Below are positions 21,183 to 31,886 of a stretch of DNA of 64,000 bases, one piece after another (position 1 is the stretch's first letter; every line of letters starts with the position of its first letter). The stretch is taken from assembly GCA_946122785.1 (NCBI GenBank), contig CAMGYJ010000005.1:40290002-40354001 (forward strand), written 5' to 3'. The notes beneath the pieces were generated by a model that was not told the DNA's origin, ran no database searches, and saw only the letters and a program-made list of their open reading frames with translations. A program made the translations under genes and the position numbers. Origin of the DNA: Linum tenue. Lineage: Eukaryota; Streptophyta; Magnoliopsida; Malpighiales; Linaceae.

Positions 21183-23690
21183 ATGGGTAAATTCAAGAAG
21201 TTTCAGCTTATTATTCGGTGGAATGGAAGGGTGACAAACTGTGACATAGGGATTGATTATGAGGACGGTGTATCCACTATGCTGAAAATTGAGTCTCGAT
21301 TCAATTTTCAAGAACTCTGTGATATTTGTACAGACAGGGTTTGTACGAGCGGATAGACGAGACTTGGTAAAATTAGTTACCGGTATCCAGACATGAGTGC
21401 CGGCGGGGTTGTGTACCAAGAAGTTGTCATAAACGATGATGACGCGGTTACGATGATGTTACAGTTCCTAAGCGAAAACGGGATGCGGCTTGCAGAGGTG
21501 TATGTTGAGATCGAGGCAGTCGGTGAAACTCATTGTCACCAGTATTCTTATGATGATGGTTTTGCAGGAGGGTACGCATGAGGTGGTAGTTCGAGCAACT
21601 ACGAAGGAGGTGGTTATACAGGAGGTTACGGAGAGGGTGGTAGTTCAAGCAACTACGGTGGAGGTAGTAGTGCAAGATGGGTGCCATCAGAAGAATACTC
21701 GCAACGGGATCAACCTGCCGATGGCGTTTAATGGCCTGCTTGGGGGCCAGAGTGAGATAAAATCGAGAATACCATTCGATCAGGGCGTACTTCACATGAG
21801 CGAGAAGACGATGTTGGTGATGGTGGTCATGTTGATCCTTCTGGACCGAGCTATCCATTCGACTCGAGCGACGATGATACTGAGCGAGGAGGAAGATACT
21901 GATGATAACGACGACGAGGTGGCATTTTGTGAGGCACTAACGCCATACTACACACAAGTTTCAACTCAATTTTTACATAGTCAGAATGATGCCCCGACTT
22001 TGTCCATATGTCAGTCTATAATCCGACAGCCAATTTGGAGGTGGGTATGGCGTTCTCATCGAAGGACGCTGGGGCGCAATTTCGAGTGGAAGGTAAAATA
22101 TTCTGATAGTAAACAACTACATGTCATATGCAAGAATGATGCAGAGGATTGTATGTGGCAACTGCGGGCTGCAAATATGAAGAGAAAGGGTGCCTGGGTG
22201 ATTCGAAAAGCTGAGACCAACCACACTTGCTCCTTGTCCATACGTTCTCAAAATCACAGGCAACTTAAAGCAAAGAAAGTTGGGAGAACTATTAAGCATC
22301 TTATCGAAGCACAACCAGATATCAAGGTCAAAGCTATCATGACCGAGGTGAAGGATCGACATTCTTACACGATAAGGTACAAAAAAGCATAGCATGGAAA
22401 GCAGAAAGCCATGGCTGAGGTGTATGGTGATTGAGAGGATTTGTATGCTTTATTCCCTAGACTTATGGCCGCAATGGAGGAGTCCAACCCTTGGACTGTT
22501 TTCGTGCCAGTATACAACAATGTATACACTAAGGATCAAGTTCGAGTACATGACGGGTTTGCGTTCTGCATACCAATTATTCAGGTATTTTAATAACTAT
22601 TTACTATTTGAAATGTTTGTATTCTTTCCTGCTAAGTAAATTTCATACTAATTATATCCTAATTTTTAATTAGGTTGATGGAACTTTCCTTACTGGGAAG
22701 TACAGAGGAACTCTTCTCATTGCCACTGGCGTTGATGGAAACAGGCGGATTTTCCCGCTTGCATTTGCATTAGTGGAAGGGGAGAACATGTTAAGTTGGG
22801 CATGGTTCTTTGACCAACTACACGAACAGGTGACACAGCGGGAGGTTATTACGATTATATCCGATCGACACGCGGGGATTAGGAATGTCGTGGGTGGTGT
22901 ATTCGACACTGGCTCGCCAATTTCGAGCACAAACTTGGGAAGAAGAAAGACATCAAAAATCAATTGTGGCATGCAGGTACTAATGTCCTTAATGCGAGTT
23001 AACTATTTATTTAATAATTTTTTATTTATCATGTATTGACCAGTTTGATTTTGTTCACCTTGCAGCGGTTGCACATCAGCCAAAAAAGTACGAGTAGAAG
23101 ATGAAGACGATCTGTCAGACCCGCCGAGCTGGAGCAGTATGGGCTGAAGCTCAAGAGTTGGCCATGTGGACGTTCCATATGGACAACGGGCCAGATGGGG
23201 CATTGCAACTACCAACTATGGAGAAAGAATAAATAATGTGTACAAGGGCCTTCGAGCAATGACTATTTCTGTCATAGTGCAGATGTCATACTGGAAGGTC
23301 AACGAGTGGCGGGTGGCTCGGCTTCAGCTAGCTATAGGGAGGGAGATATCTAGTCATCCGATAGCACATGACGTCTTTGAGCAAATGCAGAAGAACCGTA
23401 GCGAAGGGATATTTGCAGTGGAACAAGGTGTATGGGGTGGAGGTAGACGTGGCCACAATCGTCAAACGGTTACTCTACACTATGAATCAGGGGAGTGTAC
23501 ATGTCAAAAGTATCAAAACAAAAGGATACCCTGTTCACATGCAATGGCAGTAGCTAAGTCATTAACCATGAACAAAAACACTATGGTGAGTCCTTATTAC
23601 ACTGAACAAGCGATACGGAACTCATATGATGCAGCTTTGAGCCCCATGCCAAATGAACATTGGAAGATGCTCCCATACCCAAAGCTGGAG
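21183..23690 (+). pseudogene. MURA-type MULE transposase, multiple stops
   Basis: From ATG 21183 there is an N-terminal PB1-like part (FQLIIRWNGRVT ... ISYRYP), a Gly/Ser-rich acidic linker, the Mutator DNA-binding domain (FEWKVKYSDSKQLHVICKND ... ETNHTCS near 22080-22240), then the DDE core. Core landmarks are VDGTFLTGKYRGTLL (22676), FPLAFALVEGEN and IISDRHAGI. A SWIM zinc finger CTCQKYQNKRIPCSH closes the protein near 23500-23545. Introns 22587-22674 and about 22977-23063 have GT-AG ends. In-frame stops at 21354, 22390 and 22432, and others in the linker, kill it. The stops at 22390 and 22432 replace Trp residues conserved in the family (KAW and GDW), both TGG changed to a stop. Confidence 0.88.
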
Positions 23691-24790
23691 GATGAACATC
23701 GCAGCACCAGCTTGTTTCGCTCCCACCTTCGAGCAAGTACACAGCTCCCGGTATACGCCAGCTAACACGGCCGATCCCCAACTCTTTTCCCCTATTGCGT
23801 CCCAATCACCAAGGAGCAATGGCAACCATATGCCTTGAATCCACCAGTTTGACTTGTCGAGGAACAGAAATCCACCGACCAAACTAATGAGGTAGATGCG
23901 TGCATAGCGCTCCACTTGATCTTCCGGTGTCTCGTTGTCGATGACCACCTCATTTTGGATGTGAGTAACGAGCCACGGGACCGACACTTGTCCCACATTC
24001 AATGGTGGATGCCCCCGTCGTTGAATTGGTGTGGTGGTCGGCATGTCAAAGCCCAAATGATCACGAATGAGCGGCCCCCAACCTCCTTCGGGTTTGGTAG
24101 TGCTCCCAATGACGGCCTCTCCAGAAATCGACAGCCCGGTGAGGATTGCGACGTCTCTGAGGGTGATCGTCATTTCCCCCTCCGGAAGGTGGAACGTATG
24201 GGTTTCGGGGCGTCATCGCTCCGCCATTGCCGTAAGCAGATCGTTGTCGATTTCGATCCGCATGAAATGCCTTAGCATACCCAACCCAATCCTCTCTATA
24301 TAGGGCGCCAACCGATCATGCCAAGCGGGCAAGTTTGTGGTCCCTTTATGAACGACGGGAATAAGTGATTCCTACAAAAAAATAGGAAAAACATCAATTT
24401 GTTAGTTTAAAAAAAGTAAAATAATACCATATAAAATAATAAAATAAAACAAAATAAATCATCAATTTACCGGATTGTTATCCCAAATAGCACGGGAGCG
24501 ATGTGCTTCTTGATCAGTGAAATATCTCGTATCTCTTGGGCCATAATGGATATACAATCGAGGATTGTATATCGCGGCACCCATCTATAAAAAAAAGTAA
24601 TGAAATCAGATTGTTTTGATTAAAATAATCACAAAATCAAATTGTTTCGATTAAAAAAATCACAAAAGAAAAACAAAAAACCTACCTAAAGAGCCTCTTC
24701 GTCCATTTTTTTGCGGAAGCCGAACAGAGGTTCGACGGGTTTATAAGGGACGGGGGCTATAGGGTATAACTCTAGTAATTCTTTATGATG
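23640..24790 (-). pseudogene. Plant mobile domain (PMD, MAIN-like) gene carried by the MULE
   Basis: On the minus strand, exons near 24780-24690, 24585-24471 and 24372-23640 encode a PMD protein. Visible text includes IHYGPRDTRYF, PVVHKGTTNLPAWHDRLAPY, THTFHLPEGEMTITLRDVAI, LTGLSISGEAV and AAMFILQLWVWEHLPMF. PMD proteins are plant-specific, are often found inside MULEs and Ty3 elements, and include host regulators of silencing and meristem maintenance. A TGA at 24215-24213 replaces the Trp of the usual ERWRPETHTFH. The gene faces the transposase and overlaps its 3' end by some tens of bases. With one stop and a joined-up 3' end I call it a pseudogene. Confidence 0.8.
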
Positions 24791-24907
24791 TGGAAGATCG
24801 GACTTAGCCGCAAACACAGAGCATACTTAGAACGAGACTAGAGTGGATGGATTGAGGGAGAAAGAAGTGTAAATGTAGTGGTGTGATTTGGAAGAGGGGG
24901 AATGGTT

Positions 24908-24917
24908 CTATTTATAG
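24908..24917 (-). promoter_or_regulatory. TATA box for the PMD gene
   Basis: CTATAAATAG on the minus strand is followed by a pyrimidine-rich leader (TTCCCCCTCTTCC...) and then the PMD exons. It sits between the right TIR and the gene, so transcription would run inward from the right end. Confidence 0.6.
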
Positions 24918-25179
24918 TGAGGGAGGGGAGGGATCTGCAGAAAATATCTGGGGAGCCATCACCGCCTTTGACAAAGACGGTGAATTCACCGCCTTTATCG
25001 AGAACGGTGATTGGCGGGGATCGAGCGACGTGGCATGCTGTGAGGCATCAGATCTGAGAAGAAAATCACGATCCCCGCCTCACCGCATCCGACGGCAGCG
25101 GTGAGTGGACCCGCAACGCGGATCGCTGACGTCCGCGTCGCATTCATCGTGGAAGTTAAATACGGCCGGGGAGCCCTTC

Positions 25180-25456
25180 ACTGCGTTTTATTAAAACGGT
25201 GATGTTTTCACCGTTTTTTGTTTAAGACGGTGAATGGCTCACTGGTTACTCACCGTTTTAAACTAAAACGGTGAACACGTCATCGTTTTATTAAAAAATG
25301 GTGAAATGTTCACCGTGTTTGTCAAACGCGGTGATTATATTCACTGCATTTGTCAAAAACGGTGAATGTGAAACATGTGTACTTTTGGAAAAAAATTTAA
25401 AACTTATGTATTTTGGAAAATTCTTTTAAGAACTAGTGTACTTTGAGATTTTTTCC
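25180..25456. repeat. MULE right terminal inverted repeat
   Basis: This is the inverted partner of 19850-20125. Both carry AAGTACACTAGTTCTTAA, ACACATGTTTCACATTCAC and the CACCG/CGGTG hairpin units in matching order. Confidence 0.88.
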
Positions 25457-25466
25457 ATCTAAATTG

Positions 25467-27240
25467 GGCAGAGGAAATCAAATTTAGCATCACCTAGAGG
25501 TGATAGGCGACCTTTAATTAAGAGCCAAAATGCAACCCCTGTTGGCCCTTTGGTAGGAATGACTGACGAGGAACTACGTGCGTACATTCGAGGTCAGGAG
25601 GCAACCTTAAAGAACTTGGAGCACCAATTAGCCTCCCTTATAGAGCTTAACAATCCCCTAAGAGCATCATGATCTCTTCTAGCAATACTGAGAGCTATCT
25701 TAAAGAAGAGTTCAAGGTTCTTAGGGAAAGCCAACCTAAACCTCACGAAATTTACACCAAAACTCGGAGAGAATAAGATTATGACGAGTTCATGTGCCAT
25801 AAAAGTTAGGAGGTATCAAGGACTACAAAGCCAGTTAAATTTGGAGGGTTGTGAATTGCTTAGCCGCCCCTTCTTGCTCGGGAACTTGTGATTATTTCTA
25901 GAAAGTTTTTCAGGTGAACAACTAGATCTTCACCTTTTTTTTCCCAAGAAAAGGCATATGTCGTCTTATAGTCGAGTCATCTCAAATGTGAGTGCAAAGT
26001 GTCGAGATGTAGTCTTTGGTTGCGTGATACTGGGTGAGAGATTGCAACTGTCTTAGGACTGGGGAAAATCAGCTAGTGTATGTGTGATTATTTCTCCCTT
26101 GGTGCAAAATTGTTGAACTTCCAGAGTTTTACACTCCTATAAAAAAATGGCGGTTGTTGCTGCCAAAAAAGGGTAATGTGCCTTGTAAGATCCGAAAAAA
26201 GAAAAAATCAGGAGAGACTAAGGCTGTTTTCGTTCTACATTTTTTTAACAGTCTGCAGAAGTGCACTAACTTTGAATGAGCAGAGCTAACTTGGTGCATT
26301 TTTTATTTATCAGTTTGCAGCAATGACAATGTATGATGAGTCTATATATTTATCTCTTGAGAATGGGTAGTTCAGTTGATTGGTGATCAATTGCGAATAA
26401 TGGTCGTGTCTGGTCTCAAACAAACACAAATAAAATAATGTGAAATCAACAAATGGGAAGAAAGCAATAAAGCATAAATCAATCAGATTGACATGAATCC
26501 ATCTCAAAGATCGATGTAACATCGCATAAAAGTAATTGGACCGACCACATATATGATCCGGACAATCTCATAACGAAAGTGAATCATGATCATATGTGTC
26601 ACAACCAATTTGAATAGTTAACTGCCGAAACTAATCGTCCTCTTGGAAATAGCTACAAATGTTTTTAATAATAAAATATTATGTCTTTGCATGGATAAAG
26701 GTGATACACCAAGAATAGGAAGTGTGCAGGCATTGCAGTAAAAAAATGTGGTTCTACATAGGAGCGGAAGTATGGGTGGAAGCGTAAAGTGTAACAACAA
26801 AGCGTAAGTTTGTATACATTACGTCAAATTGTTGAAAATCTTCCAATGAGATTAAAATATAATAGTTTAGACTTCCAACAACTATCCTTTTCTATATTTT
26901 AACGTCACTAGTTATGAATACAAACTAATTTGACAATCTCTTAAACTATAATAAAATAGTAAATTTCTAAAGTATCTTTTTGTAGTTTTCTTGTACAAAT
27001 CATGAAATTTTGGAGTAGAAAAATGATCATACATTAATTTTGAATAAATGAAAACTCGTGATCTTTAAAACTAGATCAAGAATTCATCGACTATCAATAT
27101 TCATAATTTAGATTAGGAGAATCAAACTCACACGGGGGACTAATGGAAGGAAATGAAATTTTTTTTGTACTTAATAAAAAAATACCCATACACACCCTAT
27201 TAACATACATTATCGGCCCAAAACAGACTAAACAAATAAA
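25467..27240. other. Non-coding region right of the MULE
   Basis: 25470-25850 has a broken reading frame (MTDEELRAYIRGQEATLKNL, from 25559) that may be the N-terminal part of a retroelement gag; the MULE appears to have landed in it. The rest is AT-rich with no recognised feature. Confidence 0.35.
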
Positions 27241-27305
27241 ATAGGATTTGATTAGTTAAAAATTGTCATCCATCCTACTTTTAAAGAATTCAGTTTCATC
27301 TCACC

Positions 27306-28721
27306 AAAAAAAAAAGGCAAAATACACTTCCATAGCCATAACTTTTCGCTTTGTGACAATAATAGCCAAATTTTGAAAAATACACTCATATAGCCATTCC
27401 GTCCAAAACTTTAACGGACCAAATGCAGATGCTGACTAGACTAACAATTATCATGTTGATTGATGACGTGTCACTCGATTTATAATTTTTTTGCCACATC
27501 AATTTAAAAAATTGAATTTCACACATAATTAACTAAAAAACAATATATCCAAAAAAAAAAAAAAACAAATCACCATCTCGTTCCTTTCCCCTTTCCCTGC
27601 TCCTCTGTTCCCTGATCCGAACAAATAAACAAATTCTAATCCCTAACTTCAATCTTTCTTTCTCCCCACCCATAACAAAAATCTAATCCCTAGCTTTCTT
27701 GCTTCCATCAAGAGCGAATCTTCTTCCACTACTTCCTCATACCATCCTTTACTCTTCTCTTTGGGTGGCAAAGGTGAAGAATAGGTATGCCAAAATGTTT
27801 GTGAGCTCTCACCGGAGCAGATGCATGAGATTTACCACCCGTCTCTGCCATTCTAGGGATTTAGGTCTTCTGCGAGGCTGAAATCAACATCGATCGCGAC
27901 ACATCACCTATTCTCCCAAAGCTCCAAAAATTGATCGTGAATTCAAGAATCGCAATCGTCGTTTGGTCGAATATCTACGTCGATTCTACTTAGTGCCTTG
28001 GCGAGCTCCATCCCTGAGATATCTATCATCAGCAAATCTGGGAAACGCCTCCATAACCTTCCCCGTTGCACAAAGATCGCTCTGATGCTTGGTTCCCTTC
28101 ATCGCAACCTCTCCCGCGGCCACAACACCCACCAAAACCTCTCTCCCCAGTTCATACGCCAAGCCCCAAATCCTCGTCAGATCCGTTCGAATCTTGTCCC
28201 TGCATTTTCAGCGACGAGGACAGCAAGATCGGGGAGGGATGAGCGGCGAGTAGAAAGCCGGAATCACGGTGGGGGTGGTGGAGGCCGTGTGCGTCGTCGA
28301 ATTCGGCAGGATGGTCTCCAACCAGTCAACTTCGCCAAATTGATCTTCCCTCGAGGCAGTGTGCGTCGTCAGATCTGGAAAAAAATGGGAAGATTAAAGA
28401 AAATTAAAAAAAGAAAACAATACTTTATTTCTAGAAAATTACTTTTTGGAGTTTATTTTTATTTTTTTAAATATGAGGTGGCATCCACGTGGCATGACGA
28501 GTCTAGTTGGAGATAATGTGTCGTCTAGGTGGCATCCACATCAGTTTAACATCCACTTAACTAACAGAGTTGTTGACGGTGTTAAAGTTTGTAACGAAAA
28601 TGGCTAAAATTGTCAAGCAAGTTTCAAAAAGTGGCTATATTTGTGCATTTTTCAAAATTTGGCTATTATTGTCACAACGCGTAAAGTTATGGCTATAAAA
28701 GTGTATTTTGCCAAAAAAAAA
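27306..28721. mobile_element. MULE-like non-autonomous element with long TIRs
   Basis: The element is 27316-28712. Its TIRs begin GGCAAAATACACTT and run about 90 bp with few mismatches (including TGACAATAATAGCCAAATTT). It is flanked by 9-10 A residues on both sides, compatible with a 9-bp duplication of an A-run. The middle (27560-28380) is GC-richer and includes a 172-residue open frame at 27998-28516 that I do not recognise. The equivalent place near 36330 in copy B has no insertion. A relative starts at 60323. Confidence 0.8.
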
Positions 28722-28854
28722 CGAATTCAGTTTCAGTCCCATTTTATTAACTTTCTCTTTCCACTCTATTAAATATGAAATTATTCCTCCCAATTCCCCC
28801 AATTCCAATTCCAATTGCCAGTAGACAACCAAACATACTAAAACAAAACCCTAA

Positions 28855-29866
28855 GGGGTCGTTTGGATGAGTGTTTTATAAAACCTGGGTTTTTGCCCAC
28901 AATCCCTCAATGGAAAAACCTAGGTTTTTAATATAAGGAATTTTAATAAATCACTTGTTTGGATGTAAACATAGGATTCTAATAAAAAACCCCAATTTAC
29001 AGTTTTACCCTCATCTTCTACCTATCTCCTTCCTCTCATCGTTAAACCCAAATTTCCAAACCTACATTCTACTTCTCTTTCCCCAAATCATAGAACCCAA
29101 TATGTTGAATAAAAAAATTCCGAAATCAGACTATTCTTCCCCAAAATCCAAATTTCTAATTTGGGGGGAGAGACCCAGATTTGGGAAAGAATCGTGCTAG
29201 GGAAATGGAGCTGGGAAAGATAAGTAACAGAGGAGGCTAGGTGGTGGCGTTCTACGTTTCTGGGTTTCGCCTCCAATTTCAATATCAGAAGGAGAGGGCG
29301 AGGTTGTGGAAGACGCAACGGCCGTCGCGCTTGAAGGAAGCAGGGTCGGGGTTGTTTGCAAGCCATGACTGGATGAGGTCGAAGGAGAGTTGATTATCGG
29401 CGAGGCCCATTTGGATGATTCCGCCTTGGTTAGTTGGTTATGGTGGTTTCGTGGTATGGGTTTTCTCGTACTCTTTCCATCCTAGGAAGTAAGAGAGATA
29501 GACGAGGAGCAGAGGGTGACGAAGAGTAGAGGGCGACAGAGAAGGATATAGCTCGACCAGTAGCAAGGTCGGACACCATTCAAGATGGCCTGGGATGGAG
29601 GTGGAAGAAGAAAGGAGGAAGGAAGAAGAACGAAAGACATAGTTGAGGGGTAAGGTATGGAAATTATGAAATAAGAACGAGGGATTGTGAAATAGCTGAT
29701 AGCCATCAGCTATTTCTAAAACCCACGAATGAGGGTTTTTAAAATTACTAATTACACAATCCTTCATCATTCCCAAACGCTGGATTGTTTTAAAATCCTG
29801 CATAACGAGAGATTGTTTTAAAATCTCTTACAAATCACTCTCTACAATCCTACATCCAAACGACTC
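28855..29866. mobile_element. TIR element carrying an ACC synthase fragment
   Basis: The ends GGGGTCGTTTGGATG and the complement CATCCAAACGACTC are inverted repeats, and the subterminal DNA alternates CCTAGG/AAAACC and GATTGTTTTAAAATC words. The end sequence resembles Tourist or PIF/Harbinger-type elements, but the target duplication is not clear. The paralogous site at about 36440 (CCCTAAAAGGAAATTC) is uninterrupted. It carries host coding sequence in its middle. Confidence 0.78.
29286..29500 (-). pseudogene. Captured ACC synthase (ACS) gene fragment
   Basis: On the minus strand, SYFLGWKEYEK is followed (after about 20 codons with a stop and a shift) by GIIQMGLADNQLSFDLIQSW, LANNPDPASFKRDGRCVF and HNLALS. 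This is the N-terminal region of 1-aminocyclopropane-1-carboxylate synthase, the PLP enzyme that makes the ethylene precursor; the family text is SYFLGWQEYEKNPYHE ... GIIQMGLAENQL. Only about 70 of roughly 480 residues are present, without the PLP lysine, so no enzyme is made. Orientation is opposite to the window. Confidence 0.85.
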
Positions 29867-29990
29867 AAAAAATTCATATCAATTCAACTCCCTATTTCCC
29901 AGTTCGTTCTCCTGATGAACAAATTGGAGAGTATTGGAGATATACCTCCGCCTAAAGAAATCAATCAACATCACCTTCTTCAGCTAGCTT

Positions 29991-31886
29991 CTACAACTCT
30001 TCATGAACGTCAACCAGTTTCACTCCACTCTTCCAGTCCTCGCAATGCTTCAAATAAGCCACATTTTCAGTAACATCATCGTCTCTGTTGCTGCCATTGT
30101 TGTTGTTGTAGTTTCCATCGCCAATGCAGCTCCTAAGCAAAGGAGGCCACTGAAAGCATGGCTCTATTGACAGGTCTCTCACACATGAATCTCGGTGCCC
30201 ATATCCCGGCCGTCGCAGGATCCAGGCTCGACTTGCTCCTAAACCCTGAGCTGCATACCCAAAGGTTGAATCTGCGCTAATCACCAGCTTCTCACACATG
30301 CTAAGCAGATATATCTCAACAAATGCTTTCATGGTGTGCTCACTGTCCCCGAACGTCTCCTTCCCCTCGTGGCTCGGTTGGTAAAACTTGATCACTTCGC
30401 CGCTAACTGTTGGTTTGTTTGAGTACATTGTGCTGAGGTTCTGGTAGAATTGTGGGTACAATGATGTTATTAGGACAGCTGTTGTTGTTGTTGGTGGTGG
30501 TGGTGATGTCTGATTTCTGGGTGAGGAAGAAGAAGAAGAAGAAAGTTCCGGTTTCTTGTTGTCAATCTTCGGAAGGTGGGTTTGGTTCTGCAAGCAAGTT
30601 AGAATTTTATCAGTAAGAATTGGAATGAAATGGTCTTCAAAGACTCTTACTTGGAGGCCAATCCTTTCATTTGCTTTGGCAAGGTTTGCTTCGTAGAATC
30701 TGGTGATTAGCTCCCAAGCATGATTCGAAGGGAGCATTAGATAGTGGACCAGGTGATGGTAGACTGCTTCTTTCTCTGGGAACAGTTTGATTGCCTCCTT
30801 TTCGAATGACTTGATGAGGAAGAGAGAAGGCGCAAAGTATTGATCCGATAGCAGACTCAAACAGGGGACTCTGCGAAGAAATGTTTGGCTTTTATCGCAG
30901 TAGAAAGTACTAGGTTTATCAGCGCCATGGTATAGATTCAGGAAAAGAAATGGAGGTGCTTTGGCAGGGGAGTCTGGTGGTGTCACTTTCAATGTGCCGG
31001 TCTTCAGTGCTTTGCCAACGCTGTGAGCATATCTAAACGTACCGTTAGGGGAACCTTTCCTGACAGGAAACTGCAGAGGTAGAATCCAATGAGAACCCAG
31101 AAATGGCTCGCAGAAGAGATCAGCCATGTCTAGGGTAAGATCAGCGAGAAGAACTCTATTGGTTAGCAAAGCGTAGAGAAATGTGGATGCCAGACTTATC
31201 ATTCTGTTCCCTAAGCCATTCACAGGATGCCATATGAGATATTTACAGGCAGTACTACTACCAATGGAGGTAATATCGATGACCTCCCCTGACCTGATCA
31301 CTTCCAGGGTCCTGTTGTAGGAATCAGTGTAAAGGCCACAGCGCCTGTGGAGATGTTCGTAGCTTCGTAGTTTGGAGAGTAAATAAGCAGAAGGCATCCT
31401 TTCAGATTTCTGGTAAAGTCGGCGCTTGAATCTGCTTAAGCATGACGTCTCATCGAACCCTGGATCAGAAAGACCATCATCAGACAGGTTGTGTTCATTG
31501 CTGTCGTTATGAGCAACTCCTTGTCCGACTGGGTGCGGAACATCAGATAGGTTGTGTGCATTGCTTTCGTTAAGAGCAACTCCTTGTCCAACTGCGTGTG
31601 GATCATCAACCGGATGGTGTGCATCGCTGTTGTTATGAGAAACTCCTTGTTCACCTGGTTGTTCATCAGATAGGTTGTGTGCATTGCTTTCGTTAAGAGC
31701 AGCTCCTTTTCTAACTGGCTGTGGATCATCAACCAGGTGGTGTGCATTGCTGTTGTTATAAGCGGCTCCTTCTCCAACTGGGTGTAGTTTGTACAATCGC
31801 CCGAGCAAATCGGAGATAGGGGATTCCTGATGAATCCCAGGGATCAAGATGACCAAAACAGACAACGCTATAAAGCAAACTGCCAT
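29991..31886 (-). CDS. Xyloglucan-type fucosyltransferase (GT37) with expanded stem
   Basis: A single-exon frame of 631 residues from the ATG at 31886. It is about 90 percent like the copy at 36546 outside the stem. A membrane anchor opens the protein (residues 1-18, MAVCFIALSVLVILIPGI). The stem (35-138) holds five 21-residue repeats, and the GT37 domain from FDETSCLSRF carries HPVNGLGNRMISLAS, LFCEPFLGS, NERIGLQVRVF and STFGYAAQGLGASRAWIL. The ancestral start is 48 bp upstream (31934), where codon 4 is TAG (31925-31923) in place of CAG in the paralogue, so translation must begin at the second Met. That shortens the cytosolic tail but keeps the anchor. All catalytic blocks look intact. Confidence 0.88.
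   Translation of the reverse strand: MAVCFIALSVLVILIPGIHQESPISDLLGRLYKLHPVGEGAAYNNSNAHHLVDDPQPVRKGAALNESNAHNLSDEQPGEQGVSHNNSDAHHPVDDPHAVGQGVALNESNAHNLSDVPHPVGQGVAHNDSNEHNLSDDGLSDPGFDETSCLSRFKRRLYQKSERMPSAYLLSKLRSYEHLHRRCGLYTDSYNRTLEVIRSGEVIDITSIGSSTACKYLIWHPVNGLGNRMISLASTFLYALLTNRVLLADLTLDMADLFCEPFLGSHWILPLQFPVRKGSPNGTFRYAHSVGKALKTGTLKVTPPDSPAKAPPFLFLNLYHGADKPSTFYCDKSQTFLRRVPCLSLLSDQYFAPSLFLIKSFEKEAIKLFPEKEAVYHHLVHYLMLPSNHAWELITRFYEANLAKANERIGLQVRVFEDHFIPILTDKILTCLQNQTHLPKIDNKKPELSSSSSSSPRNQTSPPPPTTTTAVLITSLYPQFYQNLSTMYSNKPTVSGEVIKFYQPSHEGKETFGDSEHTMKAFVEIYLLSMCEKLVISADSTFGYAAQGLGASRAWILRRPGYGHRDSCVRDLSIEPCFQWPPLLRSCIGDGNYNNNNGSNRDDDVTENVAYLKHCEDWKSGVKLVDVHEEL
31473..31784 (-). repeat. Five 63-bp repeats encoding the GT37 stem
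   Basis: Units of about 21 residues (type HPVGQGVAHNDSNEHNLSDD) repeat five times. Alternate units are more alike (NNSNAHH/NNSDAHH against NESNAHNLSD), suggesting a two-unit block was duplicated. Each unit has one N-x-S sequon. The paralogue at 36546 has one unit only. Confidence 0.9.

Larger units (their letters stand above)
19850..25456. mobile_element. Mutator-like element (MULE) with long TIRs and captured gene
   Basis: Its ends GGAAAAAAATCCCAAAGTAC and the complement of GTACTTTGAGATTTTTTCC are inverted repeats that stay alignable for about 275 bp (19850-20125 and 25180-25456). Direct repeats ATCTAAATTG at 19840-19849 and 25457-25466 give a 9-10 bp target duplication, as expected for Mutator. 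Inside are a decayed MURA-type transposase (+), a plant-mobile-domain gene (-) and an inserted hAT element (20228-20934). Without the hAT the element is about 4.9 kb. Coding damage says it is dead, though its TIRs could still be cut by another transposase. Confidence 0.93.

Noticed and set aside
21448..21858. A His-rich minus-strand protein
   Set aside because: It is the reverse of the Gly/Ser-rich linker of the MULE transposase.
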